DNA from: Larix kaempferi
Lineage: Eukaryota > Streptophyta > Pinopsida > Pinales > Pinaceae
Direction: 5' to 3'
Assembly (NCBI GenBank): GCA_027924585.1
Contig: BSBM01000994.1
Span: 10,423,001 to 10,487,000 of the forward strand
DNA: 64,000 nucleotides
Shown: in pieces, positions 55,901 to 64,000 of the stretch
Layout of the letters: every line of letters starts with the position of its first letter
Numbering within the stretch: the stretch's first letter is position 1
Notes under the pieces: model-generated
Database searches by the model: none
The model's input: the letters and a program-made list of their open reading frames with translations, nothing else
Told to the model about the DNA's origin: nothing
Position numbers and translations under genes: made by a program

Positions 55901-57355
55901 CCAATCCATCCCCAGGATTAGATCGTATGTACCCAATTCCGTTACATATAAGGATATTCTAGAAGAACATACTCCTAGGTCGACTTCACAGTTCTCTACC
56001 TTAAGACTCACACTCTGGACACTACCGGATGCCATCTCGACCGTGTCGAAATCATCTTGACTTATTGCCATCATTTTATTATTTTCTACAACTTTTAAGG
56101 AAATAAAACTTTCAGTAGCTCCAGGGTCTATAAGCAAGGAAAATACATTACCATGTATCTTACCAGTAGTCTCGAGGACAGTGGACTGATGTTCAGCTTG
56201 GCGGTTGTTGACGGCAGCGTGTATACGATGTGCTCGTCCTAAATCGGCTGCGGTAGTTTGTCGCGGTGCTTGGGTTCTTTGGTTTCCCCGGTCCTGCTGA
56301 GGACATTCGCTTTGGAAATGTGGTCCTCCACACCTCCAACATCCTGCTTTGGGCCCTCTGGTTTTGTTTCTAGCTGGTGCATCATTTCTTCTTGGTCCAA
56401 ACTGCGCCGGTTTTGCAAAAGGATTTGCATGATCATTCCGTGGTGGCGGTCGGTATGGTGTTCTATCATCTCTGTTAGACCCTCCGTTGAAAGGTCTCCT
56501 CCCAAAATTCTTATTCCCATACTGATGTTTGGGTGCATGCGAAGGTTGACTCCCTCGGTCTGTACTCGTAAAGTTCTTATTCTGCAGTATCTTGCCGGGA
56601 AGTTCTTCCTCCGCTATGAGGGCCTTCTGGACCGCATCGTGCAAAGTAGAAGGTGTCAAAATACGAACCTTGTCCCGGATGACTGGGTTTAATCCGTAGA
56701 TGAACTTATTGACCTTTAATTTCTCCGTGGAAACATGGGGTGCATACCTTAGTAACTCCATAAAACAGATTTCGTACTCTTGTACTGTCCGTAGTCCTTG
56801 CTTTAGTGCATGGAAATCATTCAGCTGTCGCTCAATGAATTCGTCTGATAGGTAATGCTGACGGAAATGTTCATCGAACAATTCCCAAGATATCTCCTCA
56901 AGCTCTAGACCTAGCTGAGGTCGCAAGGTCTTCCACCAAAGAAGGGCTTCCCCCTTCAGTTGTAGTATCGCCATCCGTACCTTCATGTTAGACGTGTAGT
57001 CTCTCAAAGAAAAACACATGGCCATGTTTTCTAGCCATGCTTCAGTGGCGGTCCCCTCAGTGGAACCCCAAAATTCAGGGAACTTCACCTTTTCTAACTC
57101 TCGGTGTATGTTGACCGGAGGTGGCACCTGCGGTACTGCAGTGACTTGAGAACCAACGTTCTCGCGGTCAAGTCGTGTCATCAATGCTTCTGTCATCCTG
57201 TGGTAGTTCCTCATCATTGTCATGACCTCGTCCGCAGGTAGGTTAATGGTTTCCTCAGCTCTCGGAGGATTATCCACAGGGGCTGTTGGGGTTGACGGGC
57301 ATGCAGCTCGTCCTCGTCCCCTTCTGGCTCTACCCTGGCGAGTTCTTCGATCCAT
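52997..57355 (-). CDS. Chromovirus gag-pol polyprotein, 1452 aa
   Basis: True ATG at 57353-57355, basic start ([16 protein letters not shown]). Gag core at about residues 90-235, then zinc knuckle [13 protein letters not shown] (about 340). Protease reads [11 protein letters not shown] (about 408), with Pro instead of the usual Ser/Thr after the catalytic Asp. RT at about 600-800 with [11 protein letters not shown] and [10 protein letters not shown] (745). RNase H has VCTDASKDG (890), LKTDHFG and KVADALSRR. Integrase has [10 protein letters not shown]...CMECQ, SMDFIVG (1148), IISDRGS (1208) and [10 protein letters not shown] (1248), so the finger and DDE are complete. No frameshift or stop interrupts the 1452 codons. 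It encodes the structural and enzymatic proteins for retrotransposition; apart from the lost chromodomain this copy looks competent. Confidence 0.95.
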   Translation of the reverse strand: MDRRTRQGRARRGRGRAACPSTPTAPVDNPPRAEETINLPADEVMTMMRNYHRMTEALMTRLDRENVGSQVTAVPQVPPPVNIHRELEKVKFPEFWGSTEGTATEAWLENMAMCFSLRDYTSNMKVRMAILQLKGEALLWWKTLRPQLGLELEEISWELFDEHFRQHYLSDEFIERQLNDFHALKQGLRTVQEYEICFMELLRYAPHVSTEKLKVNKFIYGLNPVIRDKVRILTPSTLHDAVQKALIAEEELPGKILQNKNFTSTDRGSQPSHAPKHQYGNKNFGRRPFNGGSNRDDRTPYRPPPRNDHANPFAKPAQFGPRRNDAPARNKTRGPKAGCWRCGGPHFQSECPQQDRGNQRTQAPRQTTAADLGRAHRIHAAVNNRQAEHQSTVLETTGKIHGNVFSLLIDPGATESFISLKVVENNKMMAISQDDFDTVEMASGSVQSVSLKVENCEVDLGVCSSRISLYVTELGTYDLILGMDWLEAHSVVMDCRSKELTFIDDEGYKRMLTGKKKKVSLRMISAMQLKKSMRKGCQLYAVIALNKEGDKVEVINHPLFSEFMDVFPDALPGLPPQRELDFTIELKPGTEPIARTPYRMSVPELKELQIQLQELLDLGLIRPSVSPWGAPVIFVKKKDGSWRLCIDYRQLNKATIRNQYPLPRIDDLFDQMKGATVFSKIDLRSGYHQLRIKDEDIPKTAFKTRFGHYEFVVVPFGLTNAPSVFMNLMNGVFRQHLDKFVQVFLDDILIYSRTPEEHEEHLRIVLKCLRENHLYGKLSKCSFFQKEIHYLGHIISGEGIAVDPAKIEAIWDWPAPTNVHEVRSFMGLAGYYRRFVEGFSRVAGPITELQKKNRPFIWTEKCEEAFVKLKELLTTAPILRVPDMDKDFLVCTDASKDGIGCVLMQDGRVIAYTSRRLRPHEENYATHDMEMTAVMHALKLWRHYLVGRKFELKTDHFGLQHIFTQSDLNARQRRWSEVLSEYDFDITYVKGTLNKVADALSRRPRIFSVIPLKTNLREKILTLQQKDTWYNEVKAELENEQMRIPKFEGYSLDMDGLLRYNRRMYVPDNEEIRGLILSEAHRAVYRAHPGIKKMYADLKPLFFWHGMKRDVVSFVAKCMECQMVKAEHRHLAGLLQPHAIPESKWEVISMDFIVGLPLTNRRHDTIFVVVDTLTKSAHFLPIKNTYQAPEIARVFINEVVRLHGIPKKIISDRGSVFTGRFWTSFQEALGTQLNFSTAYHPETDGQTERVNQVLEDMLRMYVMDQQKKWEEYLPLVEFAYNNSYQSSIQMAPFEFLYGRPCRTPISWDMLEDRTLLGPEVIQEMEDQMVTIRARLKEAQDRQKSYADAHRTDRSYEIGDRVFLRVKPQKSSIKFGKGAKLSPRFVGPFRISERIGPVAYRLDLPSSLSRIHNVFHVSVLRHYVPDTSHIIDLSNVQITDDGAVMAEPIRILD

Positions 57356-57452
57356 GACGAAGTCTGTTCAAATGTAAAATAAATTTTTTTTTTAGTCAAC
57401 TAAACATCATAAATTGTTTCGCGCGGAATTGTTTAGGTCCGAACTAAGTTCG

Positions 57453-57469
57453 ACCTCGCTCTGATACCA
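57453..57469 (-). other. Primer-binding site for initiator tRNA-Met
   Basis: Minus-strand TGGTATCAGAGCGAGGT lies two bases inside the 5' LTR. It is the standard plant initiator-Met primer site. Confidence 0.9.
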
Positions 57470-57471
57470 AA

Positions 57472-60400
57472 TGTAGGGTTTGTCTACTTAGCAAATGTAA
57501 AGTTCGTCTACTTAAGCAATAAATTTTTTATTTTTATTTTTTTTTTTAAAACAAAAATTCTTTCATTTCAAAATTTGACAACACTCTCCATAAAAATATG
57601 TAAATATAAGAGTGCATGTACCCTTTTAAACAAACTACACAATTTCTCATTTTCATAAATAAACATATACAATCCAAATTTCTAAAAGTGATGAGAAATC
57701 AAATACAAGGTTGCCAAAGAAATTAAATTAATCTATGACTCTTTTAATTTAGACATGACCCATATGTTTTCTGAAATTAATCTAAAGCACCACATAAACC
57801 CTTCATTAAAAATATGTAAATATAAGAGTGCATGTACCCTTTTAAACAAACTACACAATTTCTCATTTTCATAAATAAACATATACAATCCAAATTTCTA
57901 AAAGTGATGAGAAATCAAATACAAGGTTGCCAAATAAATTAAATTAATCTATGACTCCTTTAAATTAGACATGACCCATATGTTTTCTGAAATTAATCTA
58001 AAGCACCACATAACATTTACCCTTTTCTTTTATATATGTTACTACACCTAATTTAAAATTTGATATGCTATAAAGTGATTTAAAGGTAAAGGTGATCTTA
58101 TATATAAAGACCAAATATTACACAAAAATTTGCATCATTAACTAGAAATGCACATTAATTAACAATCCAAATAAGGTGATGTCGACTTTTAACTAAAACA
58201 AAAAAAAACAATATAAAGCACTGCCACTTTTCCCTATTGGTAGTAATTTAAATGAGTGCGCTGCATATTCCTCTACCCATCAATAAACAAATGTAAAACG
58301 TTATGAGTCTACATCATTAATTATTGTTGATGTATTACCCCAACCTAGACACTTAAGATGCAACCTCCAATTAGATTATTTACCAGGGATAAGAGTGTGT
58401 ATGCCGTGAATACATTAAGCACATTATGATGTATAGAATCTATGCTTTTAATAAATACGAGTCTATTGGATCAACTTAACTATATGAGATAATGTAAATT
58501 CTATATTAAATACTACGAACAGTGTGGGCGTAACCTAATAATTACATAAGCATTATAAAGCAGCGGCAGCAGTAATAAGTTTAAAAGTAATTCACTTAAT
58601 AAAAAGAACACATCATAACGCTGAATTATTTTCTATTGCGATCAATAAGGAATTTACTATATTCAATAAAGTATAACCTTCAAAACGTGATATTAACAGA
58701 AGTCTGCATACTCATGGAACGTATTGATAGTTGTAATTATTCGCCTGAAAGAAAAAATAAACAATTTAAGAGAAGCAAACAGAAAGTCAACTTAACTTCC
58801 AGACACCGGCGTGACTCTCTCATAGAAACTTCCGAACCTCATGTACCAACAGATGTTCACGCAGGTCGATTTTAAATGAGGAGATCAGGACCACCGAGGC
58901 AGACAACTGGCAGGATTCTGTCCCTTCGTTGTTATGGTTATAGCTAAGTAAAAGGGCGTGAAAAACCAAGTCTGTTAGAAAGAGGGCGTGATTGTTCCAG
59001 CTTCGGCATTCGCCAAGCGGTAAGGGTAGTGGAACTCCTCTCAGGGAAGGACGTTATGATATCGCAGTGGACAGTCAAATAAGTATCTGAATAGTGCGAC
59101 TACAGTGTGAAACTCATTCCTAAGGTAACATAAGCCAGGAAGAAGACAGAAATTTGCTAACAGCGACGGTTTAAAGAAATTGTTCAGCCATACTCTAAGG
59201 ATATGGATGGAGTAGCTCAGCGCAACCGGATCAAGATTTGATCTAGCGTTCATACATCTCCACAAACCCGAGATGCGTCCAGGAGTTGGGGTTGAAGCTC
59301 GATCTGAGGTAAAGAAAATAAAGAAGATAAAAGGATTGCGATCAGTCTCTTTCTCAAGGGTTCAATCACTGCATAAATCCAAATACTGAGGAATACAATT
59401 GTTTTAGATTTATGCAGTGAATACCGAACTGTAAAAGAGTTGTAGGATAATAATATTAAAAAAAGAAGAAGTTAGGGATGGGCGTGATACGGCTCCACGA
59501 CCTGTGCATATAAAGTTCTGAAATTTCAATGAATTAACAGTGAATCGGAACTATACGAAGACCTGAAGATGCCGTTAGCATTATTAATTCAAATGTTAGA
59601 TCTGATTGCTATGCCCCCCTCGACTTGTAGACTTCTTTCCCTAAACCATACTGGCTTCCCTTTCAACAAGATTTTTAGTGTGAAGAAACAATAAAAATAA
59701 AAACGTTCCAACCATAAAAATTGTTACAGATCTAAATTACATAATAAGATCTAAAAAAAATAAATAACATTTCAAATAGTACTCTAATCAGGCAGCTGTT
59801 TTCTTTCCAGATCTGTCGTAAACTTTGGATCTGCATTACTTAACAGTTCTAGATCATAAAAATAAATAACATTTCAATTAGTAATATAATCAGGCAGCTA
59901 GTTTCTTTTTCAAATCTGTAGTAAACCTTGGATCTGTATTACTTAACAGTTCTAGATCATAAAAATAAATAACATTTCAAATAGTACTATAATCAGGCAG
60001 TTGTTTCTTTCCAGATCTGTCGTAAACTTTGGATCTGTATTATTTAACAGTTCTAGATCATAAAAATAAATAACATTTCAAATAGTAATATAATCAGGCA
60101 GCTAATTTCTTTTCTAGATCTGTCGTAAACCTTGGATCTGTATTACTTAACAGTTCCAGATCATAAAAATAAAAAAATAACATCTCAACAATTAAAATTG
60201 TACAGATCTAAGATACATAAAAAGACTAAGTCAAATATGAAACTTTCAGCAATAAAATAAAGAACCTGTAGTGATGGTAGCTCGGTCGGAAAATGATGTT
60301 TCCCTTTGAGTGTTGCAGCTCCAATCCGTCGATGATTGCCACGATCACTGACGGACACCTCGGTTATCCACCCAACCACTCTGGAAGTATTCTTCTTCCT

Positions 60401-61814
60401 TCCAGACCCCCGAGCTAGTCGGGTCGTAGAGTTCACACACGTTTTTCAGAAATTCAGCTTGGGCTTCCCTTCCCACTAGGATTTCTTAGCCAAACCCTTA
60501 GATAGCAGCAAGTCTTTGAGGCATTCGAAAATTACGACAATCGTCCAAATTATGGGCCCCTTACCCATTCCTTAAGCTTTCCTTATAAAGGGAAATCTCT
60601 TGCGACACATGTCGCTTCATGCATAATTAAATATTTTTAATTATTTAATTATTTAAAACACTCACCCATCCAAGTGTCAGTTTCTCAAGGAAGTGCACCT
60701 ACATCCCTAAGTTTGCTCTAGTTTGTCCCCCAGATATTTTAATCAGCTCCTAGCTTTTAGTTGACTAGGTGTCTAATCTATTTTGCTCCTAAATAATAAT
60801 TTCTATTATTTTAAATGCTCAACAAAATATAACTATTCATGTGCAAATGTCTTAGCTATTGTTATGCATTTGCTAAGTAATAATCTAGAGTTATTCTCCT
60901 AAGTTTTTATGCATTTTAATTTAACAATCAAAATCACTAGGATCACGGTGCCACGTCGTGGGGCTCATGGTTCCTTAATTTTTTATTCTCTGACATGGCA
61001 CCACTCCGTCGGGTCCAATCATCCAAGATTTCCATTCCTTGGCATGGTACCACCTCGTTGGGTCCTTGCGTCCATTCTTTCCGTTCTCGACAGGGTACCT
61101 CATCGTTGGGCCCTTCTGCCATCATATTTCCGTTTTGACTTGCGGGAACTCTTGTAGGGATTTTAGGAATCGTTACCATCCATCCTCCATCTACATGCTA
61201 TCTAGGGACTAATGGCGCTGAGGAGTGAGTCCGTTCTCACTCCGCGCCCCTCAACTCGTACGTGACCAGCTCCGTCGTGGCCCACCTCGTACGCCCTCAC
61301 GCATTCCTCTTGAGCAAGCGGATCAATGCTTATCTGCTCATGCGTGGTATTCTCGTCGGAAGTCGACATCGTCGTCGCTTCCCTTGTGTGTGATTTACCC
61401 ATACTCTACGACCCTTCAAGTTCCTTTGTGTGTCCGTCAGTGAACCGTCTCACTTGTTTCTACACACACTTGTCACAACAAATTATTAGTAGCACTGTCT
61501 TCAATAATCATCGTCTGATTTCTAAATCTAACATTGTTAAACATTTATGATTTATTCAACTTCTTATTTATCTAATCAAATATACATCTCGTCGACAATT
61601 ACATAATCGCCAAACAGCTAGTCGTTAAGCATTATTTATCAGCATAATTTCCATAGTCATAGCTAATCGTTTAACATATACAATTATTCATTTAACTCAA
61701 CAATTCAGATACACATACTCAAAAATAAGGTCAATAGGTTTTTAATTAATGTTTCAATCGGCCGGGTCACTCAGCAGGTGCCCTCAATGTCTACAAAAGT
61801 CTAGGGGCACTACA
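57472..61814 (-). repeat. 5' LTR of the chromovirus (4343 bp)
   Basis: Upstream LTR in element orientation. Compared with 48401-52835 it lacks about 84 bp near 58565 and has a T-rich run where the other has (AT)n (57524-57548). A minus-strand TTTATAAGG near 60586-60594 could be its TATA box. No ORF in it is supported; the 60-85-codon frames are conserved only because the LTRs are. Confidence 0.95.
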
Positions 61815-61819
61815 AAAGC
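61815..61819. repeat. Target-site duplication AAAGC (right)
   Basis: Identical to 48396-48400; marks the right border of the chromovirus. Confidence 0.93.
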
Positions 61820-62000
61820 CAAAATGTCTAAGGATCCTCCACACTGGCCGGGCTGGGGTTATTGCCAAAATTTAAACTGGGAGAAGCACAAGATTTCCAT
61901 TTTGAATAAAACAAAGATACTTATGTTGATGTATATGTAACTTCGAAATGTATTTCATCTATGTATTTTATATATATTTATTGTACCCTTATTAGAGATG
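61820..62000. other. Short host spacer
   Basis: About 180 bp between the chromovirus and the copia LTR. No gene recognised. It ends in AGATG, the likely target duplication of the copia element; its partner is outside the window. Confidence 0.4.
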
Positions 62001-62519
62001 TGTTATTCCTCTATAAGGAAGTGTCGTCATGTGGATTGACAAGTGTCGCAAGTGTGTGTACTTGCCGATTGGTTATTAGACCACCATGTGTGGGGTCGGC
62101 CTTGAAATATATATTATATTATGGATGTATCTAGATAGACAAGTCGGCCCCATAGTGTAATTAGGCAAACAGGTTAAGTATAAATAGAGATCGGGAGATC
62201 TCTATTTGGATCATTCAGAAAGACACACTTCTCTCACTCAGAAAGTGGAGTACTAGTTAGGAGGAGGATCATCTGCTCTAGGAGACTATCTCAAGTGTAT
62301 TTTGGTTGTACTTTGGTTGAGCCATTGCTCTCTCTATCTCTGAGGAAGTTGTGGGGTTTTTCACCTTAGGGTTTTCCCCACGGAAACCCTGTGTCTCTTG
62401 TCTCTCATGCTTTTGATTCTTGTGATGCTTATTGTGATTGTCATGCATTGATATACTGTATATGTTATTCTCTCAGTAAAGATCCAAGAGTATTGTGAAT
62501 TAATGATCAAATTTTAACA
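62001..62519 (+). repeat. 5' LTR of the copia element (519 bp)
   Basis: TGTTATTCCT... to ...ATTTTAACA, the end fixed by the primer site. It contains a TATA box at 62179-62186 and TTCTCTCACTC motifs downstream. The start could be 61999 (TGTGTTATT) instead; the other LTR is outside the window. Confidence 0.8.
62179..62186 (+). promoter_or_regulatory. TATA box of the copia LTR
   Basis: TATAAATA with GC-richer sequence on both sides, followed about 30 bp on by the GATCATTCAGAAAG region where transcription would start. Confidence 0.6.
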
Positions 62520-62538
62520 TGGTATCAAAGCTAACCTG
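62520..62538 (+). other. Copia primer-binding site (initiator tRNA-Met)
   Basis: TGGTATCAAAGCTAACCTG follows the LTR end without spacer. Typical initiator-Met site with one change (CAAAGC for CAGAGC). Confidence 0.85.
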
Positions 62539-63093
62539 AGAAGAAGACATTTTGCAGTGATGAAAACTTGAGTTTCTTGTTTATTGGGTTTCTATCCATA
62601 GTTTTTGGGAAAGCAGTATAGTAGATTGACTCTACGTGTCAAGGAGAATCTATCTGTCCAATCAGAATTCAATTCTGAGCATTTTCAGATTTGGCCCTAA
62701 CAATTAGGGTTTCCACAAAAATAGGAATTTCTAAAATCTGAAGACATAGCTGGAAGCTCCTTGCAAAAATAGAAGTTTAGAGCTTTGGATCGAGACTTTT
62801 GGCTAGGTAGATCTCCGAGAAATTCAAACCCTAATTCAGGGCTCTCCCTAGTGAACCCGGGAGGACAAAAAGGAAAATCTGAAGGGTAAAGCTTTGGTGA
62901 TCTCAAATTGTGAATACACCAGGCTGATCAACTCATCAATGCGTATCTTTCTATCCTTTTAGAAAGTTGAAATTAACATTTTTAATTTTTAGGGTTTTTC
63001 CGACAAACCCTAATCCGGGACCAGATCCAGTTTTCAACATTTCAAGTGGTAAGACCTAAATCTTTTCTATTTCGATTTGAGGTACTCTTTAAG

Positions 63094-64000
63094 ATGTCTC
63101 ACCACACCAAGCTTGAGGATAAGATTGAAGGGGCTGATAACTTTTGAGGTTGGAAGTATAGGATTGGGTTAATCCTGGAAGAGAATGAGTTGGACTCATA
63201 TATAAAAGAAGACATCCCTATCCCAGAGGATGAAGAGGCTAAGGTATTGCATAAGAAGATCTTGGTCAAGGCAAAGAGATTCATTGTTGATTCTATAAAA
63301 GACCATCTCATACCCCATGTGTCTTCTCTAAAGACACCCAAGGCTATGCTTGACTCTTTGACCAAGCTATTTGAAGGAAAGAACATAAATCGGAAGATGA
63401 CCCTGCGGAATCAATTGAAAGGGGTCAAGATGTCGAATGGAGAAACCATTCAATCCTATTTTTCCAAGGTCTCTTAGATCAAGGAACAACTTGAAGTTGT
63501 AGATGAAATGGTGGAGAATGGTGAAATTGTTATGACTACTTTGAATGGCCTACCTAGGTCATGGGACTCTTTTATCCAGGGGATCTGTGCCAGAAAGAAA
63601 TTAATCTCCTTCAGCATATTGTGGGAGGAATGTTGTCAAGAAGAAGCAAGGCTTGTGGCAAGAGAAGAGAAGATGGGAAATGAAGATCAAGCTCTCACAG
63701 CTCACACTAAAAAGGGCAAGTTCAAGAGGGAGCCATCCCATCACAAGAAGAAATCTTCTCATCATTTTCACAAAGACAAGAAAGATCTAAGGTGTTTCAC
63801 TTGTAATGAGAAGGGTCACTTTGCTTCAGAATGTCCCAAGAACAAAAGGGACAACCACAACAACAACAACTCCGGCAAGAAGAAGAAGGGTAAAAAAAGA
63901 AGTTACCATGCTCATGCTGCCGAAGATGATGAACCTCCAAAGAAGAAGGCTAGGGCAGAAAGTGATGATGACTCATTAAGTGAAGAAGAGTATGTTCTAA
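63094..64000 (+). pseudogene. Copia gag, two nonsense codons, runs off the window
   Basis: ATG at 63094 (MSHHTKLEDKIEGADNF), then TGA at 63145-63147 and TAG at 63475-63477, all in one frame that stays open between and after them to the window edge. The middle part (LDSYIKEDIPIP, KRFIVDSIKDHLIPHV, FEGKNINRKMTLRNQL, TLNGLPRSWDSFIQGI) is the UBN2-type Gag of plant copia elements. A zinc knuckle CFTCNEKGHFASEC is at about 63790-63832, followed by a Lys/Asn-rich basic region. Gag would coat the element RNA; the stops disable this copy. Confidence 0.85.

Larger units (their letters stand above)
48401..61814 (-). mobile_element. Full-length chromovirus (Ty3/gypsy), minus strand
   Basis: A 13.4-kb element with LTRs of 4435 and 4343 bp (TGTAGGGTTTG...GGGGCACTACA), an AAAGC target duplication, an exact initiator-Met primer site, a polypurine tract, and one long gag-pol frame followed by a chromodomain. 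The two LTRs are nearly identical apart from an 84-bp-scale deletion and a changed TA/T run, so the insertion is young. Large LTRs plus a group II-like chromodomain would fit the Tekay-type branch, but the branch is inferred. Confidence 0.95.
62001..64000 (+). mobile_element. Ty1/copia element, 5' part
   Basis: A 519-bp 5' LTR, an initiator-Met primer site directly after it, a 550-bp leader and a gag with zinc knuckle. The element continues beyond 64000, so pol and the 3' LTR are not seen. The superfamily is inferred from the Gag type and LTR size. Confidence 0.85.

Overview
This is plant repeat DNA. Almost every base can be assigned to a nested transposable element or a satellite, and I see no ordinary host gene, tRNA or rRNA. 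The Ty3/gypsy lineages (chromovirus, Tat), the initiator-Met and Asp tRNA primer sites and the G-box motifs all point to a vascular plant. The very long LTRs (3.4-5.0 kb), deep nesting and slow decay suggest a large genome such as a conifer or other gymnosperm. That last step is inference.

Layout. (1) 1-2596: 3' end of a decayed minus-strand chromovirus (partial LTR, chromodomain, integrase, RNase H). (2) 2597-about 33590: what looks like one large DNA transposon with similar 26-bp repeat clusters at both ends. It holds an intron-containing DDE-transposase-like gene on the plus strand (3413-6795) and a decayed seven-exon gene on the minus strand (32418-30280), both transcribed inward. Into it has inserted (3) a young Tat-type gypsy element, 7181-23521, with TSD CATGT, 5047-bp LTRs about 0.4% different, and a 1068-codon ORF lying inside each LTR. 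The same transposon carries (4) two related satellite arrays with 359-bp (24031-25190) and 358-bp (26331-29034) periods. (5) 33591-47520: an old minus-strand LINE, split inside ORF1 by (6) a 10-kb LTR element without coding capacity (36725-46736). (7) 47525-48400: a minisatellite and AT-rich DNA. (8) 48401-61814: a young minus-strand chromovirus with TSD AAAGC, 4.4-kb LTRs and an almost intact 1452-codon gag-pol whose chromodomain is cut off by one TAG. (9) 62001-64000: the 5' LTR, primer site and broken gag of a Ty1/copia element that runs off the window.

How the parts relate. Each LTR element supplies its own Gag, protease, reverse transcriptase/RNase H and integrase, and depends on host tRNA primers. 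The two inward-facing genes of the DNA transposon look like a transposase plus accessory-protein pair. Most elements are disabled by isolated nonsense codons, mostly TAG. Where a reference copy exists (5' against 3' Tat LTR) the change is CAG to TAG, as expected from deamination of CHG-methylated cytosines in silenced plant transposons.

The most unusual items are the long ORF carried inside the Tat LTRs and the two-gene DNA transposon. All family calls come from reading motifs by eye; no database search was possible.
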